The position numbers and the translations under genes were made by a program. From NCBI GenBank assembly GCA_041164265.1, contig JBEAPR010000047.1, positions 1-64,000 of the forward strand: a DNA stretch of 64,000 nt, in the 5' to 3' direction. The stretch comes from CALAZP01 sp041164265 (GTDB lineage Bacteria; Bacteroidota; Bacteroidia; Chitinophagales; Saprospiraceae). Under the pieces are notes generated by a model. It had not been told where the DNA came from, did not search any database, and saw only the letters and a program-made list of their open reading frames with translations. Of the stretch, positions 25,144 to 34,102 are shown one piece after another (the stretch's first letter is position 1; every line of letters starts with the position of its first letter).

Positions 25144-26958
25144 ATGAACGATCAGGATTATAAAAATATAGAGCCACAAATTCCACAGCTACCTGGGGTC
25201 TATAAATTTTTGAATAAGGAAGGCACTATCATCTATGTGGGCAAAGCTAAAAACCTTAAAAATAGACTCAATTCCTATTTTGGGAATCGAAAAGATAGAG
25301 CAGGAAAAACTAGGGCAATGGTCTATAATGCAGATATGCTTGAATTTACTATCGTAGAAACGGAAACCGATGCCCTACTTTTAGAAAATAGCCTTATTAA
25401 GAAATTTCAGCCTAAGTATAATGTAATGTTAAAGGATGATAAATCCTATTCTTACATCTGTATCAAAAACGAACCCTTTCCAAGGGTTTTTATCACTAGA
25501 AGAGTAATTAGAGATGGCTCTTCCTATTTTGGTCCCTATACCTCTAAAGGGCGAATTAAAAACGTTTTAGAACTGGTCAAGCAATTATTTCCACTGAGAA
25601 CTTGCGCGCATTCCTTAACACCGGAAAATATACAATCAGGTAAGTTTAAAGTTTGCCTAGAGTACCACATAAAAAATTGTAAAGGAGGTTGCGAAGGTTT
25701 CGAATCTGCTGAAGACTACCACGAAAAAATAAATCAAATAAAAAATATACTGAGAGGTAATTTCAAAGAAGTACGACAACACTTTGAGCTAATTATGGAA
25801 AATCTGGCTGCAAACCTCAGATTCGAAGAAGCTCAAATCATTAAGGATAAACTTGTCTCTTTTGAAAATTATCAGCACAAATCCACAGTAGTCAGTACTT
25901 CTATAACAGATGTTGATGTTTTTAGTATTCAAAGCAATGACAAAGAAGCGTATGTAAATTACCTGAAGATCGTTAACGGAGCTATTATACAATCCCACAC
26001 TCAAGAATTAATCAAAAATCTCGACCGAGAAAATGAGGATATTCTAGAATTCGCCATCCCTCAATTAAGAGACCGATTCAATAGTATTGCTACAGAAATA
26101 ATATTACCCTTTAAGGTACAGTTGGAAGATACTAGTTTGACGCAAACCATACCCTTGAAAGGAGACAAACGAAAATTATTGGACCTCTCCGAAAAGAATG
26201 TTAAATACTATTTCATGCTGAAAGAAAAACAAGCCCTTTTGGCGAAAAATAAAGTATATCCTGCAGAAAGAATCTTAACAACTCTAAAAGAAGCCCTCCA
26301 GATGGATAGATTACCCTTGCATTTAGAGTGCTTCGATAACTCCAATCTCCAGGGAAACCAACCCGTTGCGTCTTGTGTGGTTTTCAAAAACGCCAAACCC
26401 TCGAAAAAGGATTATCGACATTTTCATATCAAAACGGTAATTGGTCCAGATGATTTCGCTTCTATGGAAGAAGTGGTAGGCCGCAGATACAGCAGACTCT
26501 TAAAAGAAAAGAAAACATTACCACAGTTAATTGTAATAGATGGAGGAAAAGGTCAATTAAGTGCTGCTGTAAAAGCTTTGGAAAAATTAAATATATTGGA
26601 TCAAGTCACCGTTATTGGGATTGCTAAAAAATTAGAAGAAATATTTTTCCCCGGAGATCCAATTCCACTTTATATAGATAAAAAATCTGAAGCTCTGAAA
26701 ATTATCCAGCAAGCTCGAAACGAAGCCCACCGTTTTGCTATCACTTTTCACAGAAATCTGCGGTCCAAATCTCTAACTGGATCTCAACTAACTGAAATTG
26801 ACGGAATAGGAAAGAAAACAGCTGAAAAATTGTTAAACCACTTTGGTTCAGTAAAAAAAATAAAGGAGGCTACCGAAATGGAATTATTGGAAATTGCTGG
26901 AAAAAGTAATAGCCAAAAAATAATTGAGTATTTTAACAAACAAAGGCTCAATCCTTAA
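25144..26958 (+). CDS. uvrC: Excinuclease ABC subunit C
   Basis: 604 residues, full length. The GIY-YIG-type nuclease (PGVYKFLNKEG...YVGKAKNLKNRL, residues 17-48) makes the 3' incision; a UvrB-binding UVR motif lies near residue 215; the RNase H-like 5' nuclease shows ECFDNSNLQGN and VIDGGKGQLSAA; tandem helix-hairpin-helix motifs (EIDGIGKKTAEKLLNHFGS) end the protein. Nucleotide excision repair. Confidence 0.97.
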   Translation: MNDQDYKNIEPQIPQLPGVYKFLNKEGTIIYVGKAKNLKNRLNSYFGNRKDRAGKTRAMVYNADMLEFTIVETETDALLLENSLIKKFQPKYNVMLKDDKSYSYICIKNEPFPRVFITRRVIRDGSSYFGPYTSKGRIKNVLELVKQLFPLRTCAHSLTPENIQSGKFKVCLEYHIKNCKGGCEGFESAEDYHEKINQIKNILRGNFKEVRQHFELIMENLAANLRFEEAQIIKDKLVSFENYQHKSTVVSTSITDVDVFSIQSNDKEAYVNYLKIVNGAIIQSHTQELIKNLDRENEDILEFAIPQLRDRFNSIATEIILPFKVQLEDTSLTQTIPLKGDKRKLLDLSEKNVKYYFMLKEKQALLAKNKVYPAERILTTLKEALQMDRLPLHLECFDNSNLQGNQPVASCVVFKNAKPSKKDYRHFHIKTVIGPDDFASMEEVVGRRYSRLLKEKKTLPQLIVIDGGKGQLSAAVKALEKLNILDQVTVIGIAKKLEEIFFPGDPIPLYIDKKSEALKIIQQARNEAHRFAITFHRNLRSKSLTGSQLTEIDGIGKKTAEKLLNHFGSVKKIKEATEMELLEIAGKSNSQKIIEYFNKQRLNP

Positions 26959-26968
26959 AGCTTATTGA

Positions 26969-27727
26969 ATGAAAAAAACTTTTTTTGCCTCGGATTTTCA
27001 TTTGGGGATTTCCAATAGCTTAGAAAGAGAAAAAACTATCATAAGGTGGTTGGATAAAATTGCTCCGGAGGCACAAGAAATATTTTTAGTCGGCGACGTT
27101 TTTGATTTCTGGTTTGAATACCGCAAAGTTATCCCCAAAGGTTATGTTCGTTTACTTGGAAAATTGGCTGCGCTATCCGATCAAGGGATACCCTTGCATT
27201 TTTTTACGGGTAATCACGATATGTGGATGTTTAAATATTTTGAAGAAGAGTTAGGAATTCTAACCCATCGAGCACCTATTATAAGAACCATAGATAACAA
27301 AAGAGTAATGATTGGTCATGGAGATGGTCTTGGTCCCGGTGATCATGGTTATAAGTTTCTGAAAAAAGTTTTTAATAGTTCATGGGCACAATTCTTTTTC
27401 AATTGGATACACCCCGATCTGGGAATCTCATTAGCTTCTTTTTGGTCAGGCAAAAGCAGATCAGCCCAGAATCAACCTCCTAACTTTTTAGGTCCCGAAA
27501 AGGAATGGTTGATTCAATATTGTCTCCATATCCTCGAGACTGAAAATATTGATTTCTTTATTTTTGGACACCGACATCTTCCAATTGATTTCACCCTGAA
27601 TCCTTCGAAATCCAGATACCTTAATTTAGGAGAATGGATTCACTTTAATTCTTACGCTGAATTCTTTGATGGAGATATCAAATTATTGTTTTTTGAAAAC
27701 CCTAACGGAAAAATATTTGGAAATTAA
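26969..27727 (+). CDS. lpxH: UDP-2,3-diacylglucosamine diphosphatase
   Basis: 252-residue calcineurin-like phosphoesterase. Metal motifs in order: SDFHLG, GDVFDFWFEY, GNHDMW, GHGDGLG and GHRHLP. This is the LpxH arrangement; the enzyme forms lipid X in lipid A synthesis at the inner membrane face. It starts 10 bases after uvrC. Confidence 0.88.
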   Translation: MKKTFFASDFHLGISNSLEREKTIIRWLDKIAPEAQEIFLVGDVFDFWFEYRKVIPKGYVRLLGKLAALSDQGIPLHFFTGNHDMWMFKYFEEELGILTHRAPIIRTIDNKRVMIGHGDGLGPGDHGYKFLKKVFNSSWAQFFFNWIHPDLGISLASFWSGKSRSAQNQPPNFLGPEKEWLIQYCLHILETENIDFFIFGHRHLPIDFTLNPSKSRYLNLGEWIHFNSYAEFFDGDIKLLFFENPNGKIFGN

Positions 27728-27729
27728 AT

Positions 27730-28050
27730 ATGAAAATTAGAATAGCAGATAACGAGTTAAGATTTCGAATTGATCCGCAAGATCTCCTTCTATTGAAAGA
27801 AAAAAAAGAATTGAATACCACAATCTCCATTTCACATAACGTTACTTTTCATTGTATCCTTAGCTTAAGGGATGATTTGGAGCAACCTTTAATAAGTATG
27901 TCAGACTTCAAACTACACCTTCATCTTCCCAGTGTTGAAACCTCTCAATGGCTAAAAAGCGACAAAGAGATTACCCTTTATAAGAATCTATTATTAGCTA
28001 ATTCCCCAACGGTCTTAACTGTTGAAAAGGACTTGCCCTGCAAACATTAA
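27730..28050 (+). CDS. Small conserved protein, possibly DUF7009
   Basis: 106 residues beginning MKIRIADNELRFRID, then alternating strands; no signal peptide. The start resembles the small Bacteroidota family DUF7009 as I recall it, but that name is tentative. It begins 2 bases after lpxH and its end overlaps the convergent TolC-like gene by 4 bases. Function unknown. Confidence 0.6.
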   Translation: MKIRIADNELRFRIDPQDLLLLKEKKELNTTISISHNVTFHCILSLRDDLEQPLISMSDFKLHLHLPSVETSQWLKSDKEITLYKNLLLANSPTVLTVEKDLPCKH

Positions 28051-29471
28051 AAAGTCAGGTTGCCTCCAATATATTGGGGCATCAAACCTGTGGCATTAAT
28101 TAATTCCAATTGATTCTTTTGCCAGTTTAATAAAGATTTAATGCGGTAAATTTCGGATTCGATTAACTTAGACTCACGAGCGTTGATGATAAACAAAGAG
28201 CTTTCACCTAATTCAAATTTTAAGTTTTCAAACTCCAATAATTTAGCAAAATTATACCTTGCTATAGTAGCTAATTCCAATTGTTCTGCCAGAAAACCTC
28301 CTGTATTTACATAGTTTTGAATCTTTGTAAAAATTTCATTCTTTGTTCTTTCATTATCCAAATTCAAAACATTTGTTTTTACATCAATCAAATCTCTTTT
28401 TCCTCTTTCTTTTCTTAAAAATAGAGGAAAACCAAATCCAATAGATGCCCACCTATTATCTAACAACCAATTACTGATATCATTCATGGATTGCGAATTA
28501 GATAGATAATTAAAGGAAACTTCTAATTCTGGTTTGAATTGCTCCATAGCCCATTTTCTTTCCAAAGTCAGCTGTTGTTGCTTAATTTGTAAAGCCTTTA
28601 ATTTAGGATGTTGCGTCCCAACTATTTCGATTAATTTTTCGTCACTTGGTAAATTTCGAATGGGAAAGTATTCCATCTCTTCTGGAAAAATGGTCAATCC
28701 TGTTTGATAAGCCTGTATAGTTTCATCCCACAAAAAAGTGGTCAAATTCAACCATGATTGCTGAAACTCAATCAGGGCCTCATTCCTAGATTGAATTCTA
28801 CTCAATACAACTGTATAGGCCTCTAGGGTATCCGCTGCTGCATAATCATAGGCCAAAAACCCATTTTTAATTGCTTCGAACCTATTAATTGCTAAATCTA
28901 GGTATTGAGTGTAAGCTTCAAGAATAGCTCCTGAATACTTCCAATTCAAATAGTATTTACTTGCATCATACAGCAATTCATTCAACATTATCTGTCGCTC
29001 AGATTCATTCAGAGGTCGCTGTAAATTAGCCGTTTGAACCAACCATCTGCGTTCATCATACAGCAATCCTTTTCCCAAATTGATTTTTAAACCAAAGGAA
29101 CTTTGCCCAACAGCTGGAATAAGATTTTCAGGGTTAATATTAGTTCCATTAGCAACTTTGTAATCAGCAACCACTTCAATGCCAGGATTTAAAGGCACAC
29201 TAATACCTGCCTTTCCTATTGAGTAATAATTTTTACCGTCAAAAGTCTTATTGCTCCAATCCGCTTTTATTTTTGGGTCAAATCCTCCTTTAGCCATCAA
29301 TAGCATTGCTTCAGCCTCCTGAACTTTTTGCTGCGCTATTAAAGCTGTGGGATGATTTTTCATGACGCTCTTTAAAAAATCGAGCATGGTCATGGTATCT
29401 AACTGCTGGATTTGTGAATGACTTTCAATTGGTAAAAAAATAAAAGAACCAATTAGAATCAACCATTTCAT
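28047..29471 (-). CDS. TolC-family outer-membrane efflux protein
   Basis: 474 residues with a signal peptide (cleavage near SHS-QIQ) and the repeated long-helix pattern of TolC-like outer-membrane factors: an AEAMLLMAKGGFDPKI segment in the first repeat and a KALQIKQQQLTLERKWA segment in the second. It would form the outer-membrane duct for the ABC and HlyD proteins encoded just upstream; its ATG overlaps the HlyD stop by 4 bases. Confidence 0.85.
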   Translation of the reverse strand: MKWLILIGSFIFLPIESHSQIQQLDTMTMLDFLKSVMKNHPTALIAQQKVQEAEAMLLMAKGGFDPKIKADWSNKTFDGKNYYSIGKAGISVPLNPGIEVVADYKVANGTNINPENLIPAVGQSSFGLKINLGKGLLYDERRWLVQTANLQRPLNESERQIMLNELLYDASKYYLNWKYSGAILEAYTQYLDLAINRFEAIKNGFLAYDYAAADTLEAYTVVLSRIQSRNEALIEFQQSWLNLTTFLWDETIQAYQTGLTIFPEEMEYFPIRNLPSDEKLIEIVGTQHPKLKALQIKQQQLTLERKWAMEQFKPELEVSFNYLSNSQSMNDISNWLLDNRWASIGFGFPLFLRKERGKRDLIDVKTNVLNLDNERTKNEIFTKIQNYVNTGGFLAEQLELATIARYNFAKLLEFENLKFELGESSLFIINARESKLIESEIYRIKSLLNWQKNQLELINATGLMPQYIGGNLTF

Positions 29472-30799
29472 TTAGTAGAATTTTTATAAAATTCAGGAGG
29501 AAAGCCGTTTAATTGTCTCCATATTTCATACCAAATTGGCACATTATTTAGTAAAGCGATTCCTTGGGCACCTGAGCCAGGCCTTAATTGTTTGGGCCAA
29601 GGTTTTTGGCTGGCATCCTCCGCAATCAATATTCTATATTTTCCATTTGAACTTATATTGTTGTCAATCGCCTTAACATTCCCTTTAAAAGTTCCAAAGA
29701 ATGAACCGGGCCATCCAGAAAAAACAAATGCAGGCCATCCGTCAAAAATAAATCTAACTTCCTGTTCTAATTCTATTAAAGGGAGGTCCATAGGGTTGAT
29801 ATAAAGTTCAACAGCTAGTTCATAGAATCCGGGGATTATACTCACTAAAGGTTCGCCTTCTTTTAAAATTTCCCCTATACCAGGCTTAATGACCTTGGTA
29901 ATATAACCATCTTGAGGAGCTGTCATATAATAAAAAGAATTTCTCTTTTCATAGTTCGCAGCTTGAATTTCTAATTTATTAATTTCAGAAATAGTCTCGT
30001 TGGCTTGGGACAAAGCAGAAAAAATATCGGATTGAATTTTAGCTATCTTTTGCTGAAACTCAAAGTTGTTCATCTCTAATTCTATCCCTGCATTTTCTAA
30101 AAAAACTCTAGAAGATGCTAACTTATTTGTATTACCCACTAATTTAGTAGAGGTCTCTTGCCATTTGAGTCTTTTACCCTCCAAATCAGTAAGCGTTTTA
30201 ATTCCCGATTTGTAAAGGGTGTCAAATCGTTCCAATTGACGACTCGCTATTTCAAAATCTATTTGGGATTGAATTTGCTCTATACTGTCCGAAATAACTT
30301 TGAATCCATATTGGTCAATTTTATTTTTTAACGAATTAATTTTTAGAGCTTGCTCTGCTTCAAGTGACTTAGCCTGAAGTTTTAAAGCTTCAATTTTTTG
30401 CCGATAGGCATTCAAAGATTCCTCTTTAGCTCTAATTTGGTTTTTCGTCCGTTCTACTAATTGGGGATCGAAATATTCCTGTTTGATCTCGGATAAAAAA
30501 ACAACAGTATCTCCTTTTTTTACATAGTCACCTTCCGTAACATACCATTTCTCTATTCTACCTGGAATAGCAGAATGAATGGTCTGAGGCCTTTGCTCAG
30601 GTTTCAACGTGGTAACCTCCCCTCTAGATTGAATGTTTTGAGTCCAAGGCATGAAACTGATAATAAAAATGAAAAAGAAGACGACAACCAATCCTTTTCT
30701 AAAGTTTTTTCCTGCACTGGATATACTTGATTTTTTGAATGAGTTAAAAGAATCAATGGAGAGTTTATTAGTAATGGTATTGTTTGATATATTTAACAT
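29468..30799 (-). CDS. HlyD-family membrane fusion protein
   Basis: 443 residues. One membrane helix (about residues 35-52), then the biotinyl-lipoyl half motifs (GRIEKWYVTEGDYVKKGDTV before and APQDGYITKVIKPGIGEILK after) flanking a long coiled-coil hairpin, residues 110-290. This is the periplasmic adaptor of a type I-like export system. It begins 11 bases after the ABC gene ends and overlaps the TolC-like gene. Confidence 0.88.
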   Translation of the reverse strand: MLNISNNTITNKLSIDSFNSFKKSSISSAGKNFRKGLVVVFFFIFIISFMPWTQNIQSRGEVTTLKPEQRPQTIHSAIPGRIEKWYVTEGDYVKKGDTVVFLSEIKQEYFDPQLVERTKNQIRAKEESLNAYRQKIEALKLQAKSLEAEQALKINSLKNKIDQYGFKVISDSIEQIQSQIDFEIASRQLERFDTLYKSGIKTLTDLEGKRLKWQETSTKLVGNTNKLASSRVFLENAGIELEMNNFEFQQKIAKIQSDIFSALSQANETISEINKLEIQAANYEKRNSFYYMTAPQDGYITKVIKPGIGEILKEGEPLVSIIPGFYELAVELYINPMDLPLIELEQEVRFIFDGWPAFVFSGWPGSFFGTFKGNVKAIDNNISSNGKYRILIAEDASQKPWPKQLRPGSGAQGIALLNNVPIWYEIWRQLNGFPPEFYKNSTK

Positions 30800-30810
30800 G
30801 CCATCTCAGT

Positions 30811-32553
30811 TTAAATGGTTTGAGTTCCAAAAACATTCTTAAAATGAACTGTATCTTTTACTTTGTCGAAAGTATCTCCCAGGACCATTTCACCAGCATC
30901 CAGAATATAAATTCGATCAGATAAAGAGGCAATATATCTGTTATCTGTAGAAATTACTAAAGTCCAATTTTTCTTGGGATCCATTAACATATCGGCAATT
31001 GCTTTTTCTTCTGCAGGCTCAAATCCACCAAAATAACCACTCAAAATAACCAGTTTAGGAGCCCCTACGATGGCTCGAGCCAATAACAATTTCAAACGAA
31101 CACTTCCTGGTACGTTCATGCCTTGTGGCAGTAGTATAGTATTCAAGCCTTCCTCTTGATCTTTCAGATAATTGTCTAATCTAACTTCTTGAAGAGCCTT
31201 GGTAACTTCCTTTATTCCGATACCTTTTCTGCCTAAAGAAATGTTTTCAAAAATGGTTCCTTCAAAAATATCCTCCTCTGCACAAAAGTCTCCAATCATC
31301 TCCCTTAATTCAGTTAATTTGATACTTTTTTGTGGTATTTCATTGTATAGAAGCTGTCCATGGTAGTCCAGCAACAAGCCAGAAAATACTTTAAGCAATG
31401 TAGATTTACCCGATCCATTATAGCCCGCCACACATATTTTTTCCCCAGCTCGAATATTTAATGATATTTTCTGAAGGGTAGGACGTATGGAATTAGGGTA
31501 AAGATAGGATAGGTTTTTTACCTCCAACGATAGGCTATCCGTCCTGAAATCTAAATCATCAACTGAAATACCTTCCTCATTTTCTAATGGAAGATCTAAT
31601 ACAAATCCCAATTTGTCGATAGCTGTTAAAACATCATAAACCGTATCCATACTCAAGATTAGTTTCTCCACTGAGGCTAGAATTAGAATCACAACAATTT
31701 CCGCGGCGACAAACTGTCCAATATTGATTCTGTTGTCAATGACCAAAATACTGCCTAAAAACAGTAATGCAGCTGTAAATAATGCTTTGAAAACCACAAT
31801 ACTGATGTATTGAGTTTTCAAAACCTTAAAGTGATCCAATCTATCATTAAGATATTTTTCTACTAAGACATCCGTTTTTTGTAAAGAAAAAGAGGTGTTG
31901 CCACTTAGTTTAAAGGTACTCATGGTTCTAGCAACCTCTTCCAGCCAATGGGCTACATTATACTTTCTGCTCGATTCATTTATACTGGTTTGAATCCCAT
32001 TTTTGCCAGTATACCTAAAGATTAAAATCAAAACAGTAATCAAAATGAAACTGTAAAAAACAAAAAATTGATGGTAGAAGGATATGAGCAGTAAGCCAAA
32101 GAATATTTGTAGTACCGATGTAGTAATCTCAATTAAAAGTTTAGGAATTCCCTTCTGAAGGGTAAGGGTATCAAAAAACCTGTTGACCAATTCGGGAGGG
32201 AATTTGAAGTGGATATTTCTCATCTGAAACCTCGGCAATCGATATGAAAAATCAAAGGCTGATCGGGCAAAAATCTTTCTTTGAATGGTTTCAGTTAAAA
32301 TCAATTGTAATACTCTGAAAACCCCTGAAAATGAGGAGGCAATCGTCACAACAATGATCAATAATATTAATGAGGCTGTAATTCCCCCTCCTGCAATTAG
32401 GCCAATTATAGCTTGAATTCCTAATGGAAGGGTTAATGCTATAAGACCTGACAATATAGAGTATAAATAGATATAGGTAATCTCTTTTTTATCTAGTTGC
32501 ATCAATTTGAGCAACCTTGTAATAGGCTTTAACTTAGTTTCCCCAGCTTGCAT
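30811..32553 (-). CDS. ABC exporter, fused membrane and ATPase domains, with degenerate ATPase motifs
   Basis: 580 residues: about six membrane helices (residues 20-310) then a nucleotide-binding domain. Walker A is intact (GYNGSGKST), but the other motifs depart from consensus: the Q-loop region reads DFCAEEDIFEG, the signature LSGGQ region reads VPGSVRLKLLLARA, the Walker B position reads LVILSGYFGG with S-G where D-E is expected, and the H-loop region reads VISTDNRY without histidine. No C39 peptidase domain precedes the membrane part. Paired with HlyD and TolC proteins it looks like a type I secretion exporter; whether it hydrolyses ATP is uncertain. Its start overlaps the sigma gene by 20 bases. 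Confidence 0.85.
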   Translation of the reverse strand: MQAGETKLKPITRLLKLMQLDKKEITYIYLYSILSGLIALTLPLGIQAIIGLIAGGGITASLILLIIVVTIASSFSGVFRVLQLILTETIQRKIFARSAFDFSYRLPRFQMRNIHFKFPPELVNRFFDTLTLQKGIPKLLIEITTSVLQIFFGLLLISFYHQFFVFYSFILITVLILIFRYTGKNGIQTSINESSRKYNVAHWLEEVARTMSTFKLSGNTSFSLQKTDVLVEKYLNDRLDHFKVLKTQYISIVVFKALFTAALLFLGSILVIDNRINIGQFVAAEIVVILILASVEKLILSMDTVYDVLTAIDKLGFVLDLPLENEEGISVDDLDFRTDSLSLEVKNLSYLYPNSIRPTLQKISLNIRAGEKICVAGYNGSGKSTLLKVFSGLLLDYHGQLLYNEIPQKSIKLTELREMIGDFCAEEDIFEGTIFENISLGRKGIGIKEVTKALQEVRLDNYLKDQEEGLNTILLPQGMNVPGSVRLKLLLARAIVGAPKLVILSGYFGGFEPAEEKAIADMLMDPKKNWTLVISTDNRYIASLSDRIYILDAGEMVLGDTFDKVKDTVHFKNVFGTQTI

Positions 32554-33067
32554 TAGTCATTTGAAATTTTAGATTGATTTCTTTTTTTAAGATTTTTCGA
32601 GCTATAAATATTCTACTTTTTATAGTTCCTAATGGTGCATTTAATTCATTTGCTATCTCTTCGTATTTGTATCCTTGCAAATACATTTTAAATGGGACCT
32701 TCAACCACACCTCCAAATTTTCAATTATACTTGTAATTTCTTCGAGATAAATTTTTCGCTCCCCTTCATTTTGTATTGAATTATTTTCGGATTGCTGGCT
32801 TAAAACATATTCATTCTGGCTTTCGTTTAATGAATGCCTTCTTTTATTTCTTCGGTAATTGTTAATGAAGGTATTGCGCATAATGGTCATCATCCATGCC
32901 TTAATGTTGGTCTTGGGAATAAATTGACTTTTATTTTTATATGCCTTAAAAGCGGTTTCCTGAAATAAATCATGGGCTTCTTCTTTATCTTTAGTTAAAC
33001 TAAATGCAAAACCCAATAAGGCCTGTTCATTTTTCCGAAATTGCTGCGTAAATTCTATAGTGGTCAT
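32534..33067 (-). CDS. ECF-type RNA polymerase sigma factor
   Basis: 177 residues from the chosen ATG. Region 2: EEAHDLFQETAFKAYKNKSQF...AWMMTIMRNTFINNYRR; region 4: YEEIANELNAPLGTIKSRIFIARKIL. The frame is open to an ATG at 33103, but MTTIEFTQQF is the usual family start. The stop overlaps the ABC gene, so the sigma factor leads a four-gene exporter operon. No anti-sigma gene is next to it. Confidence 0.92.
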   Translation of the reverse strand: MTTIEFTQQFRKNEQALLGFAFSLTKDKEEAHDLFQETAFKAYKNKSQFIPKTNIKAWMMTIMRNTFINNYRRNKRRHSLNESQNEYVLSQQSENNSIQNEGERKIYLEEITSIIENLEVWLKVPFKMYLQGYKYEEIANELNAPLGTIKSRIFIARKILKKEINLKFQMTNASWGN

Positions 33068-33170
33068 TGTATTTGATTTAATAGGTAAACTAGTAAACAT
33101 CATAGTAATACTATCATTTTGATTTAACCATCTATTCTTTTATTAGTTGCATACATTAAAAAAAATTAAT

Positions 33171-34088
33171 GTGAAGGGAAATTGGAGTTATTTGTTAAAA
33201 GGTTTTAGGAGTTATTTGGTGCTAGAAAAAGGAATGGCTACTAATACTTTAAAGGCATATGCAGACGATATCAAAAAATTATTCAATTTCCTTGACCATC
33301 ATAGTGCCGATGAAAATCCCATATCGCTGAAGGAGGAAACTTTAGAATCATTTCTAAAATATTTGGTTGAAATGGGCCTGGCTAAAAATTCAGTGGCTAG
33401 AATTATTTCTTCCATCAAAAACTTTTACAAATATTTACTTATAGAGGGTTTAATTAAAAGTAACCCTACTTCTAATTTTCAAAGTCCCAAAATAGCTAGA
33501 AAATTACCTGAAATACTCAGTATAGATGAAATCAATTTATTGATTGAATGTATAGATCACAGTACGCTCCACGGCTTAAGAAATAGAGCAATATTAGAAA
33601 CACTTTATGCCTGCGGTCTTCGGGTAAGTGAATTGACCCATTTACAAATCCATCATTATTTTCCAGATATTGGATTTATCAGGGTTTTTGGAAAAGGAAA
33701 TAAAGAACGTTTGGTACCTATTGGAAAAGCAGCCATTCACCATATTAATACTTACATAAAACATGCTCGAAATAAATTGCCCAGAATAAAAAAAGGAGCC
33801 GAAGGATATATATTTCTAAACAGAAGAGGGGATATTCTTAGCAGAAATATGGTTTTCGCAATCATCAAGGAACTTGCCGAAAAAGCTGGAATTAAAAAAA
33901 ATGTTAGTCCGCATACTTTCAGGCATTCCTTTGCCACACATTTAATTGAAGGGGGAGCAGATTTGAAAGCAGTCCAAGACATGTTAGGCCATGAATCTAT
34001 TACGACCACTGAAATATATACCCATTTAGATACAGCCTTTTTGAAAGAAACCCTGATAAAGTTTCACCCCAGAAGCTTTAAAGAATAG
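33171..34088 (+). CDS. xerD: Tyrosine recombinase XerD
   Basis: 305 residues from the chosen GTG. The catalytic residues are visible: R in LYACGLRVSEL, K in FGKGNKERLVP, HxxR in HTFRHSFATHL, H in LGHESITTTEIY and the nucleophile Y in EIYTHLD. Length and order match XerD, which resolves chromosome dimers at dif with FtsK. The frame extends to a TTG at 33147; GTG 33171 gives the family-like N-terminus KGNWSYLLKGF. No dif site was identified here. Confidence 0.92.
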   Translation: MKGNWSYLLKGFRSYLVLEKGMATNTLKAYADDIKKLFNFLDHHSADENPISLKEETLESFLKYLVEMGLAKNSVARIISSIKNFYKYLLIEGLIKSNPTSNFQSPKIARKLPEILSIDEINLLIECIDHSTLHGLRNRAILETLYACGLRVSELTHLQIHHYFPDIGFIRVFGKGNKERLVPIGKAAIHHINTYIKHARNKLPRIKKGAEGYIFLNRRGDILSRNMVFAIIKELAEKAGIKKNVSPHTFRHSFATHLIEGGADLKAVQDMLGHESITTTEIYTHLDTAFLKETLIKFHPRSFKE

Positions 34089-34102
34089 CTAAATTAGCTG
34101 TT

